Assembly (NCBI GenBank): GCA_002422745.1
Contig: DITH01000004.1
Span: 5,865-11,969 of the forward strand
DNA length: 6,105 nucleotides
Direction: 5' to 3'
Origin: Alphaproteobacteria bacterium UBA6189
GTDB lineage: Bacteria > Pseudomonadota > Alphaproteobacteria > Rickettsiales > UBA3002
The stretch's first letter is position 1; the number at the start of each line of letters is the position of its first letter. The notes beneath the pieces were generated by a model. The model did not search any database and was not told the DNA's origin. It saw only the letters and a program-made list of their open reading frames with translations. The position numbers and the translations under genes were made by a program. This document shows, in pieces, positions 1-5,481 of this stretch.

Positions 1-434
1 CCCCACATCGCCATCGCCGAGCCGTGCTTTTCCTTGGGGTTAATGTCCAGAAGCACCGCCTGCGACAGGGGAACGAGTGCTGCGCCAAATGCGCCCTGCA
101 TCAGCCGGAACACTACCATTTCACCGATAGAGGATGCGATACCGCATAGTGCGGAAGCGAGGGTGAATCCGGCAATGGCGGTAAGGAAAACCTTTTTGCG
201 GCCAAAACGTCCGGCCAGCCAGCCGGTCGGCAGCGTCATGATGGCGGAGGCGACGATATAGGAAGTCAGTACCCAGGTAATTTGATCCTGCGTTGCCGAT
301 AAGCTGCCCTGCATATGCGGCAGCGCAACATTGGCGATGGTCGTGTCAAGCACCTGCATCACCGTCGCCAGCATCACCGATACGGTAATCATGGTTTTGT
401 GGGCGACCTGTGGATGTGATGCTGTGGCGGACAT
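1..434 (-). CDS. emrB: EmrB/QacA-type MFS multidrug efflux transporter (DHA2 family), N-terminal 144 residues, cut by window edge
   Basis: This is the inner-membrane, proton-driven drug exporter that pairs with the EmrA adaptor encoded just upstream. Only the first 144 codons are present; the 14-TM family is normally about 500 residues. Visible are TM1 (about residues 14-36), carrying the DHA2 motif LDTTIANVALP (29-39), and TM2 (about 52-72). These are followed by the MFS motif A loop GWLAGRFGRK (71-80), TM3 (about 81-101), and TM4 with motif B residues R110 and Q113-G114. The ATG at 434 is chosen because it lies 3 nt after the emrA stop codon and has a GAAGGAG Shine-Dalgarno 6 nt upstream. 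Order and spacing match the E. coli emrAB arrangement. The family assignment is firm; the drug substrates cannot be read from sequence. Confidence 0.92.
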   Translation of the reverse strand, partial: MSATASHPQVAHKTMITVSVMLATVMQVLDTTIANVALPHMQGSLSATQDQITWVLTSYIVASAIMTLPTGWLAGRFGRKKVFLTAIAGFTLASALCGIASSIGEMVVFRLMQGAFGAALVPLSQAVLLDINPKEKHGSAMAMW

Positions 435-437
435 GCG

Positions 438-1514
438 TTACTCCTTCGCCTCTGCGCTGAACATTCTATGCAGGCGATTAGCTCCTGTATCCACTGTCAC
501 ATAGGTACTCATGCCAGCGGCAAGCGGCGGCTTGCCTTGGCTATCTTCAAGTTCCAGCCGCACCATGATGCGCTGCACGACTTTTACCCAGTTGCCGGAA
601 CTGTTCTGCGCCGGAAGAATGGAAAACTCCGAGCCGGTGGCTGGTGTGATGCTTATCACTGTTGCATCCCACGTTACGCCGGGATAAGTGTCCACCTTAA
701 GTTCGGCATGCTGGCCGGGGCGCACATGGGTTAAATCCGTTTCCTTGAAATTGGCCTCAATCCACTGGGCACGGTCATTGACCAGCGTGAAAAGCGGCAG
801 GCCGGTTGCGGTATATTCGCCAGGTTCCATCGTCACATTGGCTACCACGCCATCGGAAGGTGCGATGATTTTCACCCGCGACAGGTCAAGCTGCGCTTTT
901 TCAAGTTCGGCTTTGGCCTGTTTGAAATTCGGGTGTTTTTCGGCGGCAATATCGGGGTCGCCGCCCAGCTTGGCCTTGAGGCTTTCCACTTCCTGCTTCA
1001 CGGCATCGCGGTCTTTGGCAGCGGCGTTAAAATCAAAGCGTACTTCGTCACTTTTTTCTTTCGATACTGCATCCTTCGCCACGAGGTCTTTATAACGCTT
1101 GTTTTCGCTTTCGCGGTAACGCACGCTTTCATCCGATCTGGCAAGCTCCGCCAGTTTCTGGTGGTAATCTGAGCGCATGCTTTCAATTTCCGTGCGTACC
1201 TTGTTCAGGTTCGCTTCAGCGCGGCTTACGGCAATCTGGAACGGTTCGGGGTCGATTAAAAATAGTTCATCGCCTTTGGCAACACGCGAGTTGTCCTTGA
1301 CGTTGACCTTGATAATCTTGCCCGACACTTCCGCGCTGATCGAAGTTTTCTCCGCTTTGACATAGGAATTATCGGTGGAGATATAGCGATCACCGAACAG
1401 ATAAAACCCTGCGCCGATAATGATAAGCGCCAGCGGCCCGAAAATCAGCACTGTCATTTTGCGGCTTCTTGGTTTGCCGTCCTGCTTCCATCTTCGTTTT
1501 ATATGTTCATTCAT
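438..1514 (-). CDS. emrA: EmrA-like periplasmic adaptor (HlyD/membrane fusion protein) of a multidrug efflux pump
   Basis: This is a membrane fusion protein of 358 aa that links the EmrB transporter to an outer-membrane channel (TolC type, not in this window). A basic cytoplasmic N-terminus leads into one TM helix at about residues 21-40. The first half of the lipoyl/biotinyl-like domain follows (about 48-88), with S61-G65 and the LFLIDPEPF turn. A long charged alpha-helical hairpin (about 90-212) comes next, then the second lipoyl half (about 214-240, containing IIAPSDGVVANV). The beta-barrel part starts at W251 (WIEANFKETDL). The segment GSEFSILPAQNSSGNWVKVV (about 294-313) is highly characteristic of EmrA. 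The ATG at 1514 is preceded by TAAGGA, which overlaps the marR stop codon. The gene lies 8 nt after marR and 3 nt before emrB, in one operon. Length is close to the usual 350-400 aa. Confidence 0.94.
   Translation of the reverse strand: MNEHIKRRWKQDGKPRSRKMTVLIFGPLALIIIGAGFYLFGDRYISTDNSYVKAEKTSISAEVSGKIIKVNVKDNSRVAKGDELFLIDPEPFQIAVSRAEANLNKVRTEIESMRSDYHQKLAELARSDESVRYRESENKRYKDLVAKDAVSKEKSDEVRFDFNAAAKDRDAVKQEVESLKAKLGGDPDIAAEKHPNFKQAKAELEKAQLDLSRVKIIAPSDGVVANVTMEPGEYTATGLPLFTLVNDRAQWIEANFKETDLTHVRPGQHAELKVDTYPGVTWDATVISITPATGSEFSILPAQNSSGNWVKVVQRIMVRLELEDSQGKPPLAAGMSTYVTVDTGANRLHRMFSAEAKE
441..447 (-). promoter_or_regulatory. Ribosome binding site of emrB inside the end of emrA
   Basis: On the minus strand GAAGGAG lies 6 nt before the emrB ATG, within the last codons of emrA. 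It fixes the emrB start at 434 and implies that emrA and emrB are translated from one message. Confidence 0.75.
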
Positions 1515-1522
1515 ATACGTCC

Positions 1523-1981
1523 TTATTCTTTTTCATCTTCATCAGTTGCCGCATGCTCCACGACATTGGCACGAATCCGCAGCAGCGTTTTCATGAAACG
1601 CTCACGTTCTTCCTGTGGGATGCCCACCAGCGCTTCTTCCCGTGTTTCTTTGCCAAGACCGCGCAGTTGCCCCAGCAGCGGGATAACTTTCTTGGTAAGA
1701 AAAATCCGGTTTGCCCGCCTGTCTTCCGGGTCATTGCGGCGTTCCACCAGCCCGCTTTTAACCAGCCGGTCAATCATCCGCGTCAGCGAAATGGGTTGCA
1801 CCTCAAGCAGGTTAGCCAGCTCGTTCTGGCGCATTCCATCCTGACGGCGCAGATGCACCAGTACCGACCACTGAGAGCGCGTCAGCCCGAGCGACTGCGT
1901 CCGACGATCAAAATTCCGGCGCAGCAACCGCGCAATGTCATGAATAACAAAGCCAAAACTCTGGTTCGGATCGTCCTGCAT
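1523..1981 (-). CDS. MarR-family transcriptional regulator of the efflux operon
   Basis: This 152-aa winged-helix regulator is the first gene of the efflux operon and is probably its autorepressor. N-terminal dimerisation helices precede the segment LTRSQWSVLVHLRRQDGM (33-50). The recognition helix-turn-helix spans about 50-74 (RQNELANLLEVQPISLTRMI). The wing carries the family signature NDPEDRRANRIFLT (83-96) with the D-x-x-DRR core at D84, D87, R88 and R89. A C-terminal helical pair ends in an acidic tail. The start ATG at 1981 has AGAGG 7 nt upstream. By E. coli analogy (mprA/emrR upstream of emrAB), the protein would repress until a hydrophobic drug binds. No ligand specificity is visible. 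I would call it EmrR-like but give no symbol. Confidence 0.94.
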   Translation of the reverse strand: MQDDPNQSFGFVIHDIARLLRRNFDRRTQSLGLTRSQWSVLVHLRRQDGMRQNELANLLEVQPISLTRMIDRLVKSGLVERRNDPEDRRANRIFLTKKVIPLLGQLRGLGKETREEALVGIPQEERERFMKTLLRIRANVVEHAATDEDEKE

Positions 1982-1989
1982 AAGCCATC

Positions 1990-2008
1990 CTCTATAAGAT
2001 ATATAGAG
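1990..2008. promoter_or_regulatory. Candidate MarR operator: 19-bp perfect inverted repeat
   Basis: The half-sites CTCTATA and TATAGAG are perfect inverted copies separated by 5 nt (AGATA on the plus strand). The palindrome lies between the predicted -10 and the marR start codon, over the predicted transcription start and next to the AGAGG ribosome site. A dimeric MarR protein bound there would block both transcription initiation and the ribosome site. Size and position fit MarR operators; the binding itself is inferred. Confidence 0.5.
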
Positions 2009-2011
2009 CTT

Positions 2012-2040
2012 ATATTATACATAGCTTACTAATTTGTCAA
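2012..2040 (-). promoter_or_regulatory. Sigma-70-type promoter of the marR-emrA-emrB operon
   Basis: Read on the minus strand, a perfect -35 box TTGACA (2040-2035) is followed by an AT-rich -10 region. A perfect TATAAT (2019-2014) sits at a 15-nt spacer, and an overlapping TAATAT (2017-2012) sits at the ideal 17 nt. Either would start transcription near 2005, about 24 nt before the marR ATG. It is the only strong promoter-like pair seen for the efflux operon. Confidence 0.72.
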
Positions 2041-2053
2041 TAGCAGAAATTAA

Positions 2054-2263
2054 TCAAGAGCAATACAATACACTCTCTCTTTCCCTTCGATTTACCAGCC
2101 CCTTTAGCTTACTTTCCCCAGCCCAAACCCATTTCATAAATTCAGCGGGTACGTCGGCGTGTTCCTGCTGATTGACTTTGCGCCGGAGTGTAGAGCGTTG
2201 CAGTGCTCCGCTGCCCAGATTGAAGGTAAAAGACACCATCGCATTATTGACGGCAACCAGCAT
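2054..2263 (-). pseudogene. C-terminal fragment of a phage-type lysozyme (GH24, T4/P22/RrrD-like endolysin)
   Basis: About 69 codons encode the C-terminal third of a glycoside hydrolase family 24 endolysin. Hallmarks include NNAMVSFTFNLGSGALQRST (a match to the usual NALVSFxFNxGxGALxRSTL stretch), RRKVN, EFMKWVWAGE, and the ending KLKGLVNRRERESVL followed by TGA at 2054. Complete members are about 150-170 aa and carry the catalytic Glu and Asp/Thr residues in the N-terminal part, which is absent here. The frame closes at a TGA (2282-2284) just beyond position 2263, and neither other minus-strand frame upstream resembles lysozyme. It therefore cannot make active enzyme and is best read as a prophage remnant whose 5' part was lost. 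It lies tail-first towards the efflux promoter and overlaps the plus-strand lipoprotein gene. Exactly where the homology stops (about 2240-2260) is uncertain. Confidence 0.82.
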
Positions 2264-2660
2264 TCTCGCTGCCTGCGCGGATCATCCCGAAAAAATTCCG
2301 GCGCAATATGTCTCACCCATGCAGTACGACGGGTACAAATGCAAACAGATCGCCATGGAGATGCAACGCGTATCCACCAGGGTGACAGAACTCGGCGGCC
2401 TGCAGAAAAAAGCGGCCAATAATAGCGATGTGGCCATGGGCGTCGGCCTTGTGCTGTTCTGGCCCGCGCTGTTTTTCCTCGACAGCCATTCCGCTCAGGC
2501 GGCTGAATACGGCAGGTTGAAGGGGGAATTTAATGCACTCGAACAGGCAGGCATTCAGAAAAATTGCGGCATTCACGTCGAACAACCTAAGCTACCAGCG
2601 CCCGTTAAAACAGACGATGAAACTCCGGCTTACCCATCTTCGTCCAGCGGGAGGAGATAA
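2220..2660 (+). CDS. Small lipoprotein with conserved hydrophobic GVGLVLFWPALFFL segment
   Basis: From a TTG at 2220 the product is 146 aa. Its N-terminus is a short lipoprotein signal peptide: K2, K4, then a hydrophobic run TIALLTATSI and lipobox L16-A17-A18-C19. The residue after the cysteine is Ala, which favours outer-membrane sorting. The mature part has Cys41 (YKCKQI), an amphipathic stretch with EMQRVSTRV, a hydrophobic segment about 71-87 (VAMGVGLVLFWPALFFL), and Cys116 (QKNC). The two cysteines could pair. It resembles a family of small proteobacterial lipoproteins of unknown role that share the Arg-Val-Ser/Ala-xx-Ala helix and the FWPALFF patch (recalled from memory, not searched). 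No ATG, GTG or Shine-Dalgarno precedes the signal peptide. TTG at 2172 is an alternative start but would add 16 residues read antisense through the lysozyme remnant. The initiation region may have been damaged or replaced at that junction. Confidence 0.68.
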   Translation: MKVKDTIALLTATSILAACADHPEKIPAQYVSPMQYDGYKCKQIAMEMQRVSTRVTELGGLQKKAANNSDVAMGVGLVLFWPALFFLDSHSAQAAEYGRLKGEFNALEQAGIQKNCGIHVEQPKLPAPVKTDDETPAYPSSSSGRR

Positions 2661-2667
2661 ACCGCTG
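2645..2667 (+). other. Stem-loop at the end of the lipoprotein gene, possible weak terminator
   Basis: CAGCGG (2645-2650) and CCGCTG (2662-2667) are perfect 6-bp inverted copies with an 11-nt loop that contains the TAA stop. No run of T follows, so it is not a standard Rho-independent terminator. It could stabilise the mRNA end or be chance. Confidence 0.25.
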
Positions 2668-2735
2668 TAACACAGGCAAAGGCTATGTTTATGATGGGGT
2701 TGTTGTAATTATGGTCTTGTAAATCATGTTAATTC

Positions 2736-2764
2736 TTGGAATCTCAAAAGATTTCCGCTAGTTT
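2736..2764 (+). promoter_or_regulatory. Tentative promoter and imperfect inverted repeat ahead of the defence-like operon
   Basis: TTGGAA (2736-2741) and TAGTTT (2759-2764) are 17 nt apart, a weak sigma-70 match. Within it, GGAATCT (2738-2744) faces AGATTTCC (2749-2756) as an imperfect inverted repeat with one extra T, which could serve as an operator. A transcript from here would begin at or just inside the 65-aa gene, implying leaderless translation or the internal ATG at 2818. The AT-rich gap 2661-2735 may hold a better promoter that I cannot pick out. Confidence 0.22.
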
Positions 2765-2766
2765 TC

Positions 2767-2964
2767 ATGCCGACCGTTTTGGTACCAGTATCTAAAATTC
2801 AAGAATGGGCTAGCGCTATGACCGCAGAACCTACCGATAAGGAAGTAAATCAATTCCTCGCCCGTGTGATTCAGACAGAGGAAAAGTATGCTTTCGTCAA
2901 AAAAGGCCGGGATACAGACCGTAGGGAAGATCTGCGCGTTCTTCTAGAAGAATTTTGCAAATAG
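2767..2964 (+). CDS. Unrecognised 65-aa charged helical protein, first gene of the DndD-like operon
   Basis: I do not recognise the family. The product is 65 aa with a short hydrophobic start (MPTVLVPV). The rest is charged and probably helical, including EVNQFLARVIQTEEKYAF and a C-terminal DRREDLRVLLEEF. It has no signal peptide, no TM segment and no cysteine pair. The ATG at 2767 has no clear Shine-Dalgarno; the in-frame ATG at 2818 (48 aa) is an alternative start, also without one. The frame is open back to 2695 but offers no other start codon there. Coding is supported by position: its TAG stop overlaps the AGGTGA ribosome site of the ATPase gene, with only 10 nt between stop and ATG. This spacing suggests co-translation with, and perhaps a regulatory or subunit role for, the ATPase. 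That role is inference only. Confidence 0.58.
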   Translation: MPTVLVPVSKIQEWASAMTAEPTDKEVNQFLARVIQTEEKYAFVKKGRDTDRREDLRVLLEEFCK

Positions 2965-2974
2965 GTGACCAGCA

Positions 2975-4993
2975 ATGTTACTCAAAAAAATTAACTTACA
3001 TAACTTCCGGCAATTTTATGGCGATCAGGAAATCCCTATCAGCTGCGATGCTGATAAAAACGTAACATTAATCCACGCCGAAAATGGTGTCGGGAAAACC
3101 ACTATTTTGAATGCCATCCTATGGTGTTTCTACAAGGACAATACCACGCGATTCGAACAGCCTGATAAAATCGCTAACCACGAAGCAATTAAGGAAAATA
3201 ATTATGTGGTTAAAGTCGAGGTGCTTTTTGAGCATGATGGTAAGGATTACCTGGTATCTCGACAAATTAATGAACAAGTCGGCGGCGATGACGACTTTAA
3301 GGCTTTTCTCGTCAGCAAAGGTAATTATGAGCCACTGCCAAATCCCAATGCTTTCGTGGATTCTGTGGTGCCTAACGAAATGGCAAAATACTTTTTCTTC
3401 GACGGGGAATATGCCGAAACATTTTCCAGCCAGGGTAATAAAGCAGCAGTGAGGGATGCGCTGGAGAATATGCTGGGCTGCAGAACTGCCTTATGCGCCA
3501 TCAAAGACCTAAATCACCTTAAATCAGATATTGAAAAGCAAGTCGCCAGCCTGACCAAAAATGACCAGTCCTCCACCTTTCAGGACATCATTGATAAACT
3601 GGTAAAAGAAAATGAGAAAGACCGTGCCGATGTTATTTTGCTGGAAGGCAACCTTGCCGCAGCGAAATCAGCGCGAGATGATATCACTGAAAAATTGCGC
3701 GGCACTCAGGGCGCAAGCGCCATTCAAAAGCGGCGAGACCAATACGAAGCGAATTTGGCCGAGCTTAAGGGCAAGAAAAACAAGAAGGACGCAGAGCTAG
3801 CCCAATGGATTCAGGAAGGCGGTATGAGCCTCGTATCCAAGCAGCTCGAAGATAAAACCGATTCAATCCTCGAAGATGCAAAGGTCAAGGGGAAAATCCC
3901 TAGCTATATCGCAGAAAAATTCGTTCAAGACCTGATCGAGAAAGGCGATTGCATTTGTGAGCGGCCATTTGCAAAAGGCTCTAACGAAGAAACCGCAATT
4001 AAAAAACTTCTGGAAGATGCCGGTACAGCTGCCGCTACTGATCGCTTAATGAACGCCCGCACGCTGATGGGCATATTGTCCAACAATCGTAAAAAGGCAC
4101 TTCCTACGCTTACTAATATCAAGGAAGAAATTGCCAATTTAATGAAGGATATCGGATCGCTCGAAGCGAAAATCGAGGATTGCCATACCCAATTAAAAGG
4201 CAGCGAAATTAAGGAAATTGCCGAACGAGAAGAAGCGCTGAAAAGCCGGAATACTGAGGTTGATGATTTGAGCGGAAAAATCCACACTATCAACTTCAAA
4301 TGCACTCAAAGAGATGAAGCTATCGAAGAAAACAAAAAGAAGCGCGATAAAATGCTGCAGCATAACGAGCGCGCTATTGGTCTGAATAAGCGTCGCATGC
4401 TTCTCGATAAGACCATTCAAAAAATTGACGTCGAGCTAGCAAAATATCGTGAAGATTCTAGGAGTTCGATTGCCGACGCCGTAAACAATATTTTGGATAA
4501 GACAGCGCGCCGCGATTATTACGCAAAAATCGATGAAAAATTTAATTTGGAAATGTACTACAAGGAATCCAATCTATCCGTCGCGCGCAGCGGTGGCGAA
4601 AATCAGCTGTTAAGCTTGGCTTTCATTGCCTCTTTGATCGAATTCAGTGCTAACAGGATGGAGAGCAATTCAGAGGTTCTAAAGCCCGGCACATCTGCGC
4701 CGTTGGTGTTAGATTCTCCATTCGGTCAGCTCGACACATCGTACCGACAATCCACCGCAGAATTTCTACCGAAAATGGCGCGGCAGATAATCCTGTTGGT
4801 CAGCAAAAGCCAAGGTGACCAAGAAGTGCTGAAAACATTGGAAAGCAAGGTCGGCGCCCAATATGCCCTGATATCGGAAAACACCGGCGCGCGTGGCGAT
4901 AAGCCGGAAGATATCTTAAAAATTAAGGGACAAGATATTCCGACTTCTAAATACAATTGCGAAAAAACCTTAACGCGCATCCAGAAAATTTAG
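2975..4993 (+). CDS. DndD-like SMC/RecF-family ATPase with coiled coil and CxC hook
   Basis: This 672-aa ABC-type DNA-repair-like ATPase has the length and layout of DndD. The N-terminal lobe LLKKINLHNFRQFYGDQEI is the usual SMC/RecF start. Walker A is AENGVGKT (35-42) with K41 and T42; Ala replaces the first Gly. The DndD-type motif YFFFDGE is at 139-145. Long charged coiled coils (about 175-300 and 375-500) flank a hinge with C326-I-C328, a single half of a Rad50-like zinc hook. The C-terminal lobe has the ABC signature SGGEN (539-543), Walker B PLVLD (576-580), then SPFGQLD (581-587) containing the D-loop. After D580 comes Ser, not the catalytic Glu of canonical ABC ATPases; DndD proteins typically have D-T-P there. 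The ATG at 2975 has AGGTGA (2963-2968) 6 nt upstream. Neighbours indicate a DNA-targeting defence complex. Orthology to true DndD is unproven, so no symbol is given. Confidence 0.92.
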   Translation: MLLKKINLHNFRQFYGDQEIPISCDADKNVTLIHAENGVGKTTILNAILWCFYKDNTTRFEQPDKIANHEAIKENNYVVKVEVLFEHDGKDYLVSRQINEQVGGDDDFKAFLVSKGNYEPLPNPNAFVDSVVPNEMAKYFFFDGEYAETFSSQGNKAAVRDALENMLGCRTALCAIKDLNHLKSDIEKQVASLTKNDQSSTFQDIIDKLVKENEKDRADVILLEGNLAAAKSARDDITEKLRGTQGASAIQKRRDQYEANLAELKGKKNKKDAELAQWIQEGGMSLVSKQLEDKTDSILEDAKVKGKIPSYIAEKFVQDLIEKGDCICERPFAKGSNEETAIKKLLEDAGTAAATDRLMNARTLMGILSNNRKKALPTLTNIKEEIANLMKDIGSLEAKIEDCHTQLKGSEIKEIAEREEALKSRNTEVDDLSGKIHTINFKCTQRDEAIEENKKKRDKMLQHNERAIGLNKRRMLLDKTIQKIDVELAKYREDSRSSIADAVNNILDKTARRDYYAKIDEKFNLEMYYKESNLSVARSGGENQLLSLAFIASLIEFSANRMESNSEVLKPGTSAPLVLDSPFGQLDTSYRQSTAEFLPKMARQIILLVSKSQGDQEVLKTLESKVGAQYALISENTGARGDKPEDILKIKGQDIPTSKYNCEKTLTRIQKI

Positions 4994-5001
4994 GCGGGCA
5001 T

Positions 5002-5481
5002 ATGGCAAGATCAATCAACAGAAGCAAAGACCACGCTGGCATAATTGAAACGCTCATGAAGAAAAGTCCTGACACCGGCGTGCAGGTTTTTCCTACTATT
5101 AAGCATCTGCAGTGTTTCGCAGCCCTGCTTGGGTTTGATCAAAACAGGCGGGAAAAATTAGATAGAAGCAATATCGAAAATATCGAATGGCATACATTCG
5201 AAAACACAAAACACGAATATTATATTTATTTAATTGCGCTGGCCGAAACCAAGGATATCGCAATTCTGCGCCAGGACATTCATAACGCCGAATCGACAGT
5301 AAAAGGCGAAGATATGGTGAGAATATTTGAAGAATACGCCAACGGCGGCTTTGAAATAATACGCTCGTGGCTGGATAAGAATCCTTCAGACCCTTTCGGC
5401 GATAAAGCAATCCTACTGGCGATGGAAAAGTTGGGGTTCTTGAAAAAGGAGGAAAATGAATTCGCCGAAGTTGAGTTTTAA
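5002..5481 (+). CDS. Dnd system-associated protein 4-like protein
   Basis: This 159-aa soluble protein resembles the DNA phosphorothioation-associated protein 4 family, whose biochemical role is not established to my knowledge. Visible family-like features are an N-terminal RSKDHAGIIETLMK stretch and the motif FAALLGFDQNRREKLDRS (39-56). IEWHTFEN (61-68), YLIALAETKDIAILR (76-90) and the strongest block, FEEYANGGFEII (109-120), follow. A charged, Glu-rich tail ends the protein. The ATG at 5002 is preferred over an in-frame TTG at 4957, which would lie inside the ATPase gene. AGGCGG (4992-4997) is 4 nt upstream and overlaps the ATPase stop, and the gene begins 8 nt after that stop. Its own stop overlaps the next start. 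I assign the family from remembered motifs, without a search. Confidence 0.82.
   Translation: MARSINRSKDHAGIIETLMKKSPDTGVQVFPTIKHLQCFAALLGFDQNRREKLDRSNIENIEWHTFENTKHEYYIYLIALAETKDIAILRQDIHNAESTVKGEDMVRIFEEYANGGFEIIRSWLDKNPSDPFGDKAILLAMEKLGFLKKEENEFAEVEF
5443..5452 (+). promoter_or_regulatory. Strong Shine-Dalgarno-like AAAAAGGAGG near the end of the Dnd-associated gene
   Basis: This is the best ribosome-site match in the operon, but it lies 28 nt before the downstream gene's ATG (5481), too far for direct use. An ATG at 5456, 3 nt after it, opens only a 24-codon frame (5456-5530, stop TAA). It may load ribosomes that re-initiate at 5481, or simply encode the Lys-Lys-Glu-Glu tail. Confidence 0.4.

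Noticed and set aside
34..1365. Several plus-strand open frames opposite emrB and emrA
   Set aside because: They are antisense shadows of strongly recognisable minus-strand genes, with low-complexity or Cys/Ser/His-rich translations and no ribosome sites.
1469..2032. 187-aa plus-strand frame opposite marR
   Set aside because: It is the antisense of a clear MarR gene and its promoter; the translation has no domain-like pattern.
2034..2068. Plus-strand promoter for the lipoprotein gene
   Set aside because: TTGTCA at 2034 and TACAAT near 2063 are 23 nt apart, too far for a sigma-70 pair; the strong signals there belong to the minus-strand marR promoter.
2134..2316. Minus-strand frame continuing upstream of the lysozyme fragment in another phase
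   Set aside because: I tested it as the missing lysozyme N-terminus after a frameshift. Its residues do not resemble GH24, so the missing part is lost, not frameshifted.
3925..4980. Minus-strand frames opposite the ATPase gene
   Set aside because: They are Ser/Phe/Leu-rich antisense products of Lys/Glu-rich coiled-coil codons, typical shadows.
4957..5001. 15-residue N-terminal extension of the Dnd-associated protein from TTG
   Set aside because: It would overlap the ATPase gene by 37 nt, while the ATG at 5002 has a ribosome-site match and gives the family-like N-terminus.
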